A stretch of 18,145 bases of DNA from an uncultured Oscillospiraceae bacterium (GCA_934590505.1 CAKTPC010000029.1:1-18145), one strand, 5' to 3'; positions 5,199-13,628 are shown, counted from the first letter of the stretch. Notes: a model not told the origin generated them from the letters alone. Made by a program: numbers and translations.

Positions 5199-6950
5199 TT
5201 ACTTTGCTTCGACGGTCTCGGGCTCCTCCTTGGCCTTGGCAGCGGCGATCTTCGCAAGCTCCTCTTCTTCGAGCTGGCGGTACGCGACCTTGCCGACAAG
5301 GGTCTTGGGAAGCTCATCCCGGAACTCTATTTCCTTGGGCATGGCGTACTTTGCGATGTGCTTTGCGGCGTATGCCAAGATCTCCTTACGGGTCTCATCG
5401 ATCGCGGGAACGCCGGGCTTGAGCATGACGAAGGCCTTGACGCGCTGCATCTTATACGAATCGGGCACGCCGATGACACAGCTCATCTGCACCTGATCGC
5501 AGGCATCGAGGATATTCTCGAGCTGCGCGGGATAGACATTGTAGCCGGAGGTGATGATCATTCTCTTGCTGCGGCCCTTGAAGTAGATGAAGCCCTCGTT
5601 GTCCATAACGCCGAGGTCACCGGTATAGACCCAAGTCAGGCCGTCGGCATGCTTGCGGAGGGTGTTGGCCGTCTCCTCGGGGTGCTTTATATACTCCTTC
5701 ATGACGGTGGGACCGGCGAGCAGTATCTCGCCCTCCTCGCCGTAGGGAAGCTCCTCATCCGTGCCGGGCTTGACGATCTTGATATAAGTATCCGGGAACG
5801 GCAGGCCGATGCTGCCCTCCTTGAACATGTGCGTTGGGGTCAGGCAGCAGGCGGTGACGGTCTCGGTAGTGCCGTAGCCCTCGCGCACCTGAATAGTGGC
5901 ATGGTGATCATAGAGGAACTTATCGAACTTCTTCTTGAGCTCGACAGACAGTGAGTCGCCGCCGGAGAAAACACCCTTGAGGCAGCTGAGGTCTGCCTTA
6001 TCCATATTGGGCAGGCGCAGCAGCGCTTCATACAGCGTGGGAACGCCGGCGATAAAGTTGCAGCGATACTTGGTGATAAGCTTGGAATAGCTCTGCGCGG
6101 TGAAGCGCGGAACAAGGACGCAGCGGCCGCCCTGAGAGAGCATGGAATGGATGCACACGCCGAGACCGAAGCCGTGGAACAGCGGCATGGCGGAGAGCAT
6201 ACGGTCGCCCGGGCGGAACATGGGGTTGGTAGCAATGATCTGCTGACCGAGGGCGTTGAAGTTCAGGTTCGTGAGCAGGATGCCCTTGGTGGTGCCGGTG
6301 GTACCGCCGGAATAGAGGATAGCGGCGGGGTCATTGCCCTCGCGGCTGACTTTATAGTTCCAGAAACAGGCCTTGCCGAGACGCATGAACTCGTTCCAGC
6401 GGATGACGGGAGCGTCCTCCGGGATCTTCTTTATCTTGCGGCCCTCGGTGAGCATGTAGCCGGCCTTCATGGGACGGGAGAGCTCATCGCGGATGCTGGC
6501 GATGACGACATTCACTACGCAGGTGTTCTGGCGGATGGCCTCAAACTTGCCGTAGAACTGGTCGAGGGTGACGACGGTGACGCTCTCGGACTCGTTTATG
6601 TAGAACTCAAGCTCCTTCTCGCTGGAGAGGGGGTGCACCATGTTTGCGATGGCACCGACCATGTTGACGGCATAGAACATGTAGATTGCCTGGGGGCAGT
6701 TCGGCATGGCGATGGTGACCTTGTCGTTCGCCCTGACGCCGAGGGTACGCAGGCTGCGGGCGCACTTTTCTATATTTGCAGCGAGGTCCTTATAAGTGGT
6801 GGAGCGCCCCATGAAATCAAAGGCGATATAGTTCGGGTACTGCTCGGCTATCTTCTCGACAGCCTCGACCATTGAGCCCTGAAAATAATCCAGCGTGGCA
6901 GGAACATCGCCAAGGCTGTTGAGCCAGGGTCTTTTTGCTGTGATCTCCAT
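5199..6950 (-). CDS. Acyl-CoA synthetase (class I adenylate-forming enzyme)
   Basis: The enzyme should activate a carboxylic acid with ATP to an acyl-adenylate and pass it to CoA in the cytoplasm. The 583-residue protein has the full ANL motif set: YSGGTTGTTKG (213-223, phosphate loop), YGTTET (359-364, adenine/acyl pocket), YTGDLG (442-447), GRSKRMIITSGYNVYP (459-474, hinge) and the catalytic lysine in PKTLVGK (K554). It most resembles long-chain fatty acid-CoA ligases, but substrate cannot be fixed from sequence. A charged Lys/Glu-rich tail ends the protein. Start ATG 6950 has AAGGA 6 nt upstream. It lies 31 nt after the E2-like gene on the same strand, so the pair is probably one transcript. 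It ends at a bidirectional terminator. Confidence 0.93.
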   Translation of the reverse strand: MEITAKRPWLNSLGDVPATLDYFQGSMVEAVEKIAEQYPNYIAFDFMGRSTTYKDLAANIEKCARSLRTLGVRANDKVTIAMPNCPQAIYMFYAVNMVGAIANMVHPLSSEKELEFYINESESVTVVTLDQFYGKFEAIRQNTCVVNVVIASIRDELSRPMKAGYMLTEGRKIKKIPEDAPVIRWNEFMRLGKACFWNYKVSREGNDPAAILYSGGTTGTTKGILLTNLNFNALGQQIIATNPMFRPGDRMLSAMPLFHGFGLGVCIHSMLSQGGRCVLVPRFTAQSYSKLITKYRCNFIAGVPTLYEALLRLPNMDKADLSCLKGVFSGGDSLSVELKKKFDKFLYDHHATIQVREGYGTTETVTACCLTPTHMFKEGSIGLPFPDTYIKIVKPGTDEELPYGEEGEILLAGPTVMKEYIKHPEETANTLRKHADGLTWVYTGDLGVMDNEGFIYFKGRSKRMIITSGYNVYPAQLENILDACDQVQMSCVIGVPDSYKMQRVKAFVMLKPGVPAIDETRKEILAYAAKHIAKYAMPKEIEFRDELPKTLVGKVAYRQLEEEELAKIAAAKAKEEPETVEAK

Positions 6951-6981
6951 AATTGATCCTTTCTTTCTACTAGTAATACCC

Positions 6982-7860
6982 TTAATACTCTACGGGAGTG
7001 CTGAAGGGCTGCTCAAGAAGCTCGGGGTTCTCCATGAGCTTTTTGAGCAGGCGCACGGTGCCGGAATAATAGTACCCGTCGCCGATGCGCTCATCGACCG
7101 TGAGGCCGAGACCGATGACCGGGCGCACGGTATAGCTGCCGTCCTCATGCCATTCGGGGGCAAGGTGCTTCTTGCCGATGACACAGAAGAAGGAGTTCGT
7201 GCCCCAGTTGTTCAGATGGTGATAGCCGCTCTGAAGGCCGATGGAGCCAAGGTTCGTGAGAAATATCGAGGCATAGTTCGGGTCGGCCTTGATAAGGTCA
7301 AAGGGAACTTTGCCGCGGTGGTCGAGGAAGAAGAGGATATTCACGACTATCTTGAGCATCCAGTGCGGCAGACGGACGAGCTTATCCATAAAGTCGCTGG
7401 AATTGTCCTTCACGTCATCGCGGCGGCACTGGTATATCTCCTCCAGAATGGAGGTATGGAGAGTGTCGATGGTATCCTCCCCGCCGTAATGCTTATAGGC
7501 AAGGCCCTCCTCGGAGGAATCGGCAAAGTGCTTCTTCACGACAAAGGCGACGGAGATATGGTCGCGCTCATAGACGCGGTTGCCGGAGATGAAGCGGTTC
7601 ATGCGCGGTCGCAGCACAAAGCACTTGACAAGCGCCGCCATGATTATGTGGAAGTAATTATATTTATCCTTTTCAAGTCCCTCGTTCTTCTTCGCAAGAT
7701 ATTCATCTATCGGGCGCAGGTCGATATCCTGCTGGATATAGGCCTCGTTATCCGCGCGGTTCGGATAGAGGAAGGCAATAAACTGCGCCATCGAGGGCGC
7801 TTCGTCACGAAGCCAATAGGCGTCAAAGCGGTCGCCGTGCTTTTTTTCTCTCTTCTCCAT
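6982..7860 (-). CDS. 2-oxoacid dehydrogenase E2-like acyltransferase-domain protein, no lipoyl domain
   Basis: This 292-residue protein matches the catalytic domain of dihydrolipoyl acyltransferases and chloramphenicol acetyltransferase (PF00198 superfamily): an N-terminal PRxNRF-type helix (RPRMNRFISGNRVY), HISVAFVVKK, the FLTNLGSIGLQSGYHHL strand, FFCVIGK and a C-terminal RPVIGLGLTVDERIGDGYYY. In true E2 enzymes the last motif is D-H-R-V-x-D-G with the catalytic histidine; here it reads D256-E257-R-I-G-D-G, so histidine is replaced by glutamate. There is no lipoyl or E1/E3-binding domain, and no E1/E3 gene nearby. Start ATG 7860 has GAGAGG 5 nt upstream. It precedes the acyl-CoA synthetase, suggesting acyl-CoA as a substrate (inference). 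It may be an acyltransferase with altered chemistry or a non-catalytic acyl-CoA-binding protein. Confidence 0.85.
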   Translation of the reverse strand: MEKREKKHGDRFDAYWLRDEAPSMAQFIAFLYPNRADNEAYIQQDIDLRPIDEYLAKKNEGLEKDKYNYFHIIMAALVKCFVLRPRMNRFISGNRVYERDHISVAFVVKKHFADSSEEGLAYKHYGGEDTIDTLHTSILEEIYQCRRDDVKDNSSDFMDKLVRLPHWMLKIVVNILFFLDHRGKVPFDLIKADPNYASIFLTNLGSIGLQSGYHHLNNWGTNSFFCVIGKKHLAPEWHEDGSYTVRPVIGLGLTVDERIGDGYYYSGTVRLLKKLMENPELLEQPFSTPVEY

Positions 7861-7889
7861 AAAAACCTCTCGTTAATTATTTGTTATAA

Positions 7890-7913
7890 TTATACTGCTA
7901 ATCGCCAGTATAA
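7890..7913. promoter_or_regulatory. Operator-like inverted repeat over the E2-like gene promoter
   Basis: TTATACTG (7890-7897) and CAGTATAA (7906-7913) are perfect inverted 8-bp arms around an 8-nt centre. The right arm covers the proposed -10 box of the leftward promoter. This geometry fits a dimeric repressor (for example of the TetR type); the regulator is unknown. Confidence 0.5.
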
Positions 7914-7935
7914 AACGGTTCAATCTAAAATGCAA
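7907..7935 (-). promoter_or_regulatory. Candidate promoter for the E2-like/acyl-CoA synthetase unit
   Basis: The minus strand has TTGCAT (7930-7935), a 17-nt spacer and TATACT (7907-7912), with the ATG about 47 nt downstream. A second TATAAT (7889-7894) lies closer to the gene but has no good -35. Confidence 0.5.
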
Positions 7936-7955
7936 CAAATTTTTTAATCTTTTTA

Positions 7956-7987
7956 CTTAAGGTTTACTTTATAAAGTAGACCTTAAG
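7956..7987. repeat. 32-bp palindrome spanning the stop codon of the downstream membrane-protein gene
   Basis: CTTAAGGTTTACTTTA (7956-7971) and its near-perfect inverse (7972-7987, one mismatch) form a 16+16 palindrome with no spacer. It includes the TAA of the membrane-protein gene at 7964-7966. No U-tract follows on the minus strand (TAAAAAGATT), so it is not a classical terminator. It may still stall or protect the 3' end, or bind protein. Confidence 0.6.
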
Positions 7988-9673
7988 ATTTGTCTCCTCG
8001 CTCAGCGGCTCGACCGGAACGGCAACAGCATCGGGATCATAGTAGGTATTTATATGCTTCATCGTCCGCTCGATGTTGTTATCGATGATATAGATATCCT
8101 CCCTGCCGACGATATCGCGGAACGGGTTTTCTATACCGCGGCTCTCAAGCAGCTCCTCGATAACAGGGTGGTGCATGCTCCAGCCGCCGATCTGCACAAG
8201 CTTATCGGCATAGCCTGCGGGTGGAGTTTCAAGAGGACTGTAGAGCGAGTGGTCGATTGACCACGTCGTGAAGAAATAGAAATGCTCATCATCGGCGAGC
8301 AGCGTCTCTACCGCGGCCTTCTCAGAGGACTTGTCCTCAATGGTGTTATGGCTGTCATACAGGCAGTAGGCGCGGTTAGAACGATAGCTTATAAACAGGC
8401 TCGTGCAGAGCAGGGCGAGGAGCAGCATGCTCTCTCCGCGCAGCTTATCTTCGTCCAAGAGCATGGTGATGACAAGCGCCATGGACAGGAAGATGCCGAT
8501 ATCGATGCGGTTTGCAAGATAGCGGTCAATATAGATAAAGACCATGTACACGATGAAGAACAGCCCCAGAGTATAGAGGAGCGTTATCCAGTCCTCCGGC
8601 CGGCGGCGCGAGCAGGCGAGCCACAGCAGCAGCATGAGCGCAAAGCCCGCAAAGGGCCGGTCAAGGCAGAAGCCGTGGAAGCATTTACCGAGGAATATGC
8701 CGAGGCACTCGCCGAGACTCTTGCGCTGGTACTCGGTGTCCCGCGCGGCGATAATGGTATCGATATTCTCCTGGGTGAACTTCTCGGTATCATAGAAATC
8801 CCAGCCGTCTATCATCTTGAGGAAGTTTTCGTCAATGCCGATGGAGTCATAGACGTCCTTCAGGCGGTCATACTTCGGCAGCTCGAAGTCCACAAGCTGG
8901 CATCGGGCGGTATCAAACTCAGTATACGCCTTGACATACGGGCGCTTCCACATCCACTGGCTGAACGCAAACAGTGCGAGCGCCGAGGCCGCCAGCAGCA
9001 CAAACGGCGTGAGGAAGCGCAGCATGTGTCCGAGCACATCCTTTGCGCTTTGGCCGCGGTGCTCGAACCATATTCTGACGAGGACATACAGGCAGCCGCC
9101 CGTCATCATCAGCGCGCAGACGCCGAAGGATTCATATCTCCACGCAAGCCCGCACAGGGCGAGAGCAAAGCCCAGCCACAGCGGCAGCTTCATGACGCGC
9201 CCGGTTTCATTGCGCATGGCATAGAGCATGAGGAACATCCCGCTCGCCGTGCCTATTGCGCCGGGCTTTGAGAAGTTGAGGCTGAGGTAGCAGTCCGTGC
9301 CGAAAGCACCGAGCAGTATGGCGGTCATGACGAGGGCGGGAGCGGGTTTAAAGCGGCGCAGCAGCACCCATGTTATCGCCGTGAAGCCGCAGAACATCAC
9401 AAGATATTCACAGAAGCTGTACCACGGAAAGCCCGTGCCGAAAGCTCCGTAGAGCACCTTTATCAGGCAGGCGAGCGCGATGTTGACATATGGCACCCAT
9501 ATCGTCCGGTGGCTGAGCTGGCCGTCGACGAACTTGCTGAGGAAGAGATCGTCGTTCGTCTCATACATCGGGGCAAAGCAGGTCAGCATGAAGGCGAGGA
9601 AAACGGCATTTATAATTACGGCAGCGGCAAGCTTCACCCAGCCCCTGGTCTGCCACGCTTCTTTAAGGCGCAT
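7964..9673 (-). CDS. Polytopic membrane protein, GT-C-like architecture, tandem paralog 2
   Basis: This 569-residue protein has roughly ten or more hydrophobic helices and two soluble parts. An acidic motif follows the first helix (MYETNDDLFLSKFVDGQLS), as in GT-C glycosyltransferases, where an aspartate/glutamate in the first outer loop is catalytic. A mid-protein soluble segment has YDSIGIDENF, DGWDFYD and AARDTEYQRKSLGECLG. A C-terminal soluble domain has IGGWSMHHPVIEELLESRGI, NPFRDIVGREDIYIIDNNIE and YYDPDA. All these match the neighbour at 9688-11388. ATG 9673 is preferred over ATG 9691, which overlaps the upstream stop, because GGAGG stands 8 nt before 9673 and MRLKEAW then aligns with MTLKEKW of the paralog. 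Function is unknown; transfer of sugars to lipid or wall polymers is only an inference. Confidence 0.8.
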   Translation of the reverse strand: MRLKEAWQTRGWVKLAAAVIINAVFLAFMLTCFAPMYETNDDLFLSKFVDGQLSHRTIWVPYVNIALACLIKVLYGAFGTGFPWYSFCEYLVMFCGFTAITWVLLRRFKPAPALVMTAILLGAFGTDCYLSLNFSKPGAIGTASGMFLMLYAMRNETGRVMKLPLWLGFALALCGLAWRYESFGVCALMMTGGCLYVLVRIWFEHRGQSAKDVLGHMLRFLTPFVLLAASALALFAFSQWMWKRPYVKAYTEFDTARCQLVDFELPKYDRLKDVYDSIGIDENFLKMIDGWDFYDTEKFTQENIDTIIAARDTEYQRKSLGECLGIFLGKCFHGFCLDRPFAGFALMLLLWLACSRRRPEDWITLLYTLGLFFIVYMVFIYIDRYLANRIDIGIFLSMALVITMLLDEDKLRGESMLLLALLCTSLFISYRSNRAYCLYDSHNTIEDKSSEKAAVETLLADDEHFYFFTTWSIDHSLYSPLETPPAGYADKLVQIGGWSMHHPVIEELLESRGIENPFRDIVGREDIYIIDNNIERTMKHINTYYDPDAVAVPVEPLSEETNLKVYFIK

Positions 9674-9687
9674 TGTCCTTCCCTCCT

Positions 9688-11388
9688 TCATCCGGTGATG
9701 CGATAAATTTCAAGTCCGGTCTCGGTGCTCAGCGGCTCTATAAGCTCCGCCGAGGCATCCGGATCATAGTATTCGTTTATGAATCTGACAGTGAGGTCGA
9801 TGTCGTCATCGATGATATAGACATCGTCCTTGCCGACGATATCACGGTAGGGGTTCACGATGCCGTAATCCGCCATAGTGTGGGCGACGATGGGGTTCTG
9901 CGTGAGCCAGCCGCCGATGGTGACGATCCTGTCCCAATAGCCGTCGGGCGCGGTCTCAAAGGCGGAATATATGGCCTTGTCCAGCGGGTCCACCTTGCAG
10001 AGATACAGGCAGTCGTTATCCGCAAGGAGCGTATCGACAGCCTGCTTGAGTTCGCTCTTGTCCTCGACCAGACTGTGAGAGCCGAAGCGATAGTCCGCGC
10101 GGCTGTACATATAGCTTGTGAACAGAGCGCAGAGGAGCAGCAGCGCGGAGAGCACACGCTCCTTATCGAGCAGTTCCTTTTTCAGCGTCCAGATCAGGAC
10201 AGTGATGACTGCCATGAAAAGCCCCATATCCACGCGGTCGACAAGATAACGCCCGCGGCGGATGAGATAGAGATAGAAAACGCAGAACATGCCGAGCTCC
10301 GCAGCAAAGGTAAACCAGCCGCGCAGGTCATGCTCCCCGCAGGCGAGCCATAGGGCGAACACGATGAGCAGCAGGTACACGGCCTGATGCTCAAAAAAGC
10401 GCACGGTGCAGGTATCAAGCAGCTTGCCGAGGCACTCGCCAAGACTCGGCGCAGGCTTCGCCTCGTCCCGGGCGGCGGTTATGGCGTCCATGGTCTCCTT
10501 ATTAAAAAGGTCGGGATCATAGAAGTTCCAGCTTTGCAGCACCTCGACCGCCGTCTCGCTCAGGCCGAGGCTGTCATAGGTCTCTGGAATCTCCTCATAG
10601 GCGGGGATGCCGTAATCGCTAAGGGCTATGCGCGAATCGTCAAAGCTGCGGTAAGTGCCCCACTCGCCGCGGCTCCATACAGCGCTGTCAAATGCGTAGA
10701 GCCCCGCGGCAATGACCAGCACGGCGGCAAAGGGCAAGGCGTAGCACACGATCGCGGCAAGCTTTTTGTCTATTCCCCTGTCCGCAAGGACGCCCCAGAT
10801 ATACCGCAGGCCGAGAACCGACATCAGCGCCGCGCAGGGCAGAAACTCCATGAAGCGCAGCATCGCGCCGAAGATGACGAGCACCCCGCCGAGAATGACC
10901 GGGAGCGCGCGGCGGCCCTTCGCGCGAAACTCCATCGCGTGGAGCATCAGCGCAAAGCCAGAGACCGTGCAGACGGCGGCGGTCTTGGTATAGCTGATGC
11001 AGGTATAGCTGTCAACACCGATAAGCACGAGCACCATAACGGTCAGCGCCGCGCCCTGCCATGCGCGCAGGCGCTCGAACATGATCAACGTAAGCGCAGT
11101 GAAGCCCGCGAAGAGCAGAACATACTGAAGGATAGTGAACCACGGGAGCGTATCGCCCAGCAGGTACAGCCCCTTGAGCAGATTCGTGAGCACATAATTC
11201 ATATAAGGAATATGCGCGTCCTTGACAGACATCTGCCCGTCGACAAAGGCGGCGAGGGTCTGATCGTCATTGCTCTCAAAGCCTGGGGTGATAAAGGCGA
11301 GAATGCAGGCGAGCACAAGGGCGTTGAGCAGCACCGCGCCGAGCAGGCGCAGCTTCGCGCCGGAGTTCCATTTTTCTTTAAGAGTCAT
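9688..11388 (-). CDS. Polytopic membrane protein, GT-C-like architecture, tandem paralog 1
   Basis: This 566-residue protein shares the whole plan of the gene at 7964-9673. It begins MTLKEKW, then a membrane helix and the acidic loop FESNDDQTLAAFVDGQMS. The middle segment is YDSLGLSETA, SWNFYD and AARDEAKPAPSLGECLG, and the C-terminal domain is IGGWLTQNPIVAHTMADYGI, NPYRDIVGKDDVYIIDDDID and YYDPDA, ending TETGLEIYRI. The paralogs are clearly diverged, so the duplication is not recent. Start ATG 11388 has AAGGAGG 4 nt upstream. It begins 33 nt after tex and 14 nt before its paralog, so all three are probably one operon. No specific known family could be named; a membrane glycosyltransferase of GT-C type is the best guess. 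Confidence 0.8.
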   Translation of the reverse strand: MTLKEKWNSGAKLRLLGAVLLNALVLACILAFITPGFESNDDQTLAAFVDGQMSVKDAHIPYMNYVLTNLLKGLYLLGDTLPWFTILQYVLLFAGFTALTLIMFERLRAWQGAALTVMVLVLIGVDSYTCISYTKTAAVCTVSGFALMLHAMEFRAKGRRALPVILGGVLVIFGAMLRFMEFLPCAALMSVLGLRYIWGVLADRGIDKKLAAIVCYALPFAAVLVIAAGLYAFDSAVWSRGEWGTYRSFDDSRIALSDYGIPAYEEIPETYDSLGLSETAVEVLQSWNFYDPDLFNKETMDAITAARDEAKPAPSLGECLGKLLDTCTVRFFEHQAVYLLLIVFALWLACGEHDLRGWFTFAAELGMFCVFYLYLIRRGRYLVDRVDMGLFMAVITVLIWTLKKELLDKERVLSALLLLCALFTSYMYSRADYRFGSHSLVEDKSELKQAVDTLLADNDCLYLCKVDPLDKAIYSAFETAPDGYWDRIVTIGGWLTQNPIVAHTMADYGIVNPYRDIVGKDDVYIIDDDIDLTVRFINEYYDPDASAELIEPLSTETGLEIYRITG

Positions 11389-11421
11389 GTGGCCTCCTTT
11401 TTCCTCTTTACGGAAGCGGAG

Positions 11422-13575
11422 TTATTTTGCTTGTTTCATCGAAAGGGAGATGCGGTGCTTCTTCTCATCCACATCGAGCACGACGACCTTGACGATATCG
11501 CCGACGGCGACGGCTTCGCTCGGGTGGCGGATGAACTTATCGCTGATCTGCGAGATGTGGACAAGACCGTCCTGATGCACGCCGATATCGACGAACACGC
11601 CGAAGTCGATGACGTTGCGCACGGTGCCGGTCAGCACCATGCCGGGCTTGAGGTCCTTTATCTCGAGCACGTCCTGACGCAGCAGCACTGGCGGCAGCTC
11701 ATCGCGCGGGTCGCGGCCGGGCTTGAGAAGCTCAGCGGCAATATCGCGCAGGGTCGGCTCACCGACACCGCACGCCTCAGCGGCTCTCGCGACGCCGTAG
11801 ATATCTAAACGCTGTTTAAGATTGGAGATCTTGCCGGCCTTGACGTCGGTCATCGTGTACCCGCACAGCTCGAGGAGCTTTGACGCGGCGTCATAGCTCT
11901 CGGGGTGGACGGCGGTGTTATCGAGCACCTGCTTGCTCTCCGGAACGCGCAGGAAGCCCGCGCACTGCTGGAAGGCCTTGGGGCCGAGCTTCGGCACCTT
12001 ATTGATGGCCTTGCGGCTGGTGAAGATGCCGTTCTCCTCGCGGTAGGCGACAATGTTCTTCGCGGTGGTCTTGGTAAGTCCCGAAACGCGCTGCAAAAGC
12101 GAGGGGGACGCGGTGTTTATATCGACGCCGACGGCGTTGACACAGTCCTCAACAACGCCGGTAAGCGTCTCCTCAAGGCGCGCCTGCGGCATATCATGCT
12201 GGTACTGACCGACACCGATGGCCATGGGGTCTACCTTGACAAGCTCCGCGAGCGGGTCCTGCAGCCTGCGCGCGATGGAGACGGCGGAGCGAAGGTTGAC
12301 ATCATAGTCCGGGAACTCCTCGGCGGCAAGCTTTGAGGCGGAGTAGACAGACGCACCGGCTTCGTTAACTATCGCGTAGCTCAGACCTCCGCCGAGCTGG
12401 GAGATCATTTCAACGGCCATCTGCTCCGTCTCACGCGATGCGGTGCCGTTGCCGATGGCAATATGCTCGACCCCGTGCTTGCGCACAAGGCCCGAGAGGA
12501 TGCGGATGGCCTCGGCCTTTTTCCCGGCGGAAAAGGTCGGGTACACAACGGCGGTATCGAGCACCTTGCCCGTACCGTCGACTACGGCGACCTTGCAGCC
12601 GTTGCGGTAGCCGGGGTCGAGCCCCATCGTCACCTTTCCCTTGACAGGCGGCTGCATCAGCAGCGGGCGAAGGTTGAGGGCGAACATTTTTATCGCGCCC
12701 TCGCAGGCGGTATCGGTGAGGACAGCGCGCGTCTCGCGCTCCATCGACGGCCAGATAAGGCGGTCATAAGCGTCGTCCGCCGCGGCGCGGACAAAGGTCA
12801 TCGCGCGGCTGCCGGGCTTTATGACGGCGCGGCGCACATTCTGGAGCGCAAGCTCCCGGTCAAGCTCGACGCTGACTTTGAGTTTGTCCTCCTTCTCGCC
12901 GCGGTTTATGGCGAGGATCTGGTGTCCCTGAAGCTTCCCGATGCTCTGGCTGAAGTCGTAATAGAGCCGGTAGACGCTGTCCTCCTCGGTCGCGGCCTCG
13001 GACTTGAGCACGGCCTTTGCGGAGATGAGGTCACGGAGCCGGCTGCGGATATCGGCGTTATCGGAGATCATCTCAGCGATGATATCCGACGCGCCGGCGA
13101 GCGCGTCCTCGACAGTCTCAACCCCCTTTTCGGGGTCTATATATTCCTTGGCGAGCTCCTCCGGTTCGGGCAGGCCGCTCCCCTGCTCGAAGAGCGCGAG
13201 AGCGAGCGGCTCAAGCCCCTTCTCCTTGGCGACGGTCGCACGCGTGCGGCGCTTGGGCTTATACGGGCGGTAGATATCCTCAAGGGCGGCAAGGGTCGCG
13301 GCTTCGTCGATGGCGCTCGAGAGCTCCTCGGTGAGCTTGCCCTGCTCCTCAATGGATTTCTTCACAGTGTCGCGCCGCTCCTGGAGCCCGCGCAGATACT
13401 CAAGGCGTTCGGCGAGAGTGCGCAGGGTCGTGTCGTCCATCGCGCCGTGCAGCTCCTTGCGGTAGCGGGCGATGAAGGGAATGGTGTTGCCCTCGTCGAT
13501 AAGCTTGATTACATTATCGATATGGCTCTGCTCGCGGTCAAGCTCGCGGGCGAGAATTTGGCTTATGCTTTCCAA
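11422..13575 (-). CDS. tex: Tex-family RNA-binding transcription accessory protein
   Basis: Tex is a conserved cytoplasmic nucleic-acid-binding protein linked to transcription and RNA surveillance, related to eukaryotic Spt6. The 717-residue product shows all its parts in order: N-terminal helical domain with IPFIARYRKE and LEDIYRPYKPKRRTRATVAK, a YqgF/RNase H-like domain (from about residue 318, MGLDPGYRNGCKVAVVD), helix-hairpin-helix segments (NTASPSLLQRVSGL, TAKNIVAYRE and INKVPKLGPKAFQQCAGFLR) and a C-terminal S1 RNA-binding domain (about 643-714, LTGTVRNVIDFGVFVDIGVHQDG onward in two runs). Length is normal. Translation starts at TTG 13575, with AGGAG 7 nt upstream and no better start nearby. 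It heads an operon with the two membrane paralogs and is divergent from rpmE. Confidence 0.97.
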   Translation of the reverse strand: MESISQILARELDREQSHIDNVIKLIDEGNTIPFIARYRKELHGAMDDTTLRTLAERLEYLRGLQERRDTVKKSIEEQGKLTEELSSAIDEAATLAALEDIYRPYKPKRRTRATVAKEKGLEPLALALFEQGSGLPEPEELAKEYIDPEKGVETVEDALAGASDIIAEMISDNADIRSRLRDLISAKAVLKSEAATEEDSVYRLYYDFSQSIGKLQGHQILAINRGEKEDKLKVSVELDRELALQNVRRAVIKPGSRAMTFVRAAADDAYDRLIWPSMERETRAVLTDTACEGAIKMFALNLRPLLMQPPVKGKVTMGLDPGYRNGCKVAVVDGTGKVLDTAVVYPTFSAGKKAEAIRILSGLVRKHGVEHIAIGNGTASRETEQMAVEMISQLGGGLSYAIVNEAGASVYSASKLAAEEFPDYDVNLRSAVSIARRLQDPLAELVKVDPMAIGVGQYQHDMPQARLEETLTGVVEDCVNAVGVDINTASPSLLQRVSGLTKTTAKNIVAYREENGIFTSRKAINKVPKLGPKAFQQCAGFLRVPESKQVLDNTAVHPESYDAASKLLELCGYTMTDVKAGKISNLKQRLDIYGVARAAEACGVGEPTLRDIAAELLKPGRDPRDELPPVLLRQDVLEIKDLKPGMVLTGTVRNVIDFGVFVDIGVHQDGLVHISQISDKFIRHPSEAVAVGDIVKVVVLDVDEKKHRISLSMKQAK

Positions 13576-13585
13576 TGTGCTTCTC

Positions 13586-13616
13586 CTTGGTTACTTGATC
13601 TACTTGGTTATTTGAT
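13586..13616. repeat. Direct repeat in the tex leader
   Basis: CTTGGTTACTTGAT (13586-13599) and CTTGGTTATTTGAT (13603-13616) are 14-bp direct repeats with one mismatch, offset by 17 bp. They lie between the tex promoter and start, touching the ribosome binding site. A regulatory role is possible; slipped duplication is equally likely. Confidence 0.4.
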
Positions 13617-13628
13617 TTGCAATTTGTT

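Noticed and set aside
9674..9691. Upstream ATG giving MKEGRTM at the second membrane paralog, with ATGA overlap
   Set aside because: This stretch encodes the GGAGG ribosome binding site for the ATG at 9673, and the paralog aligns from that later start.
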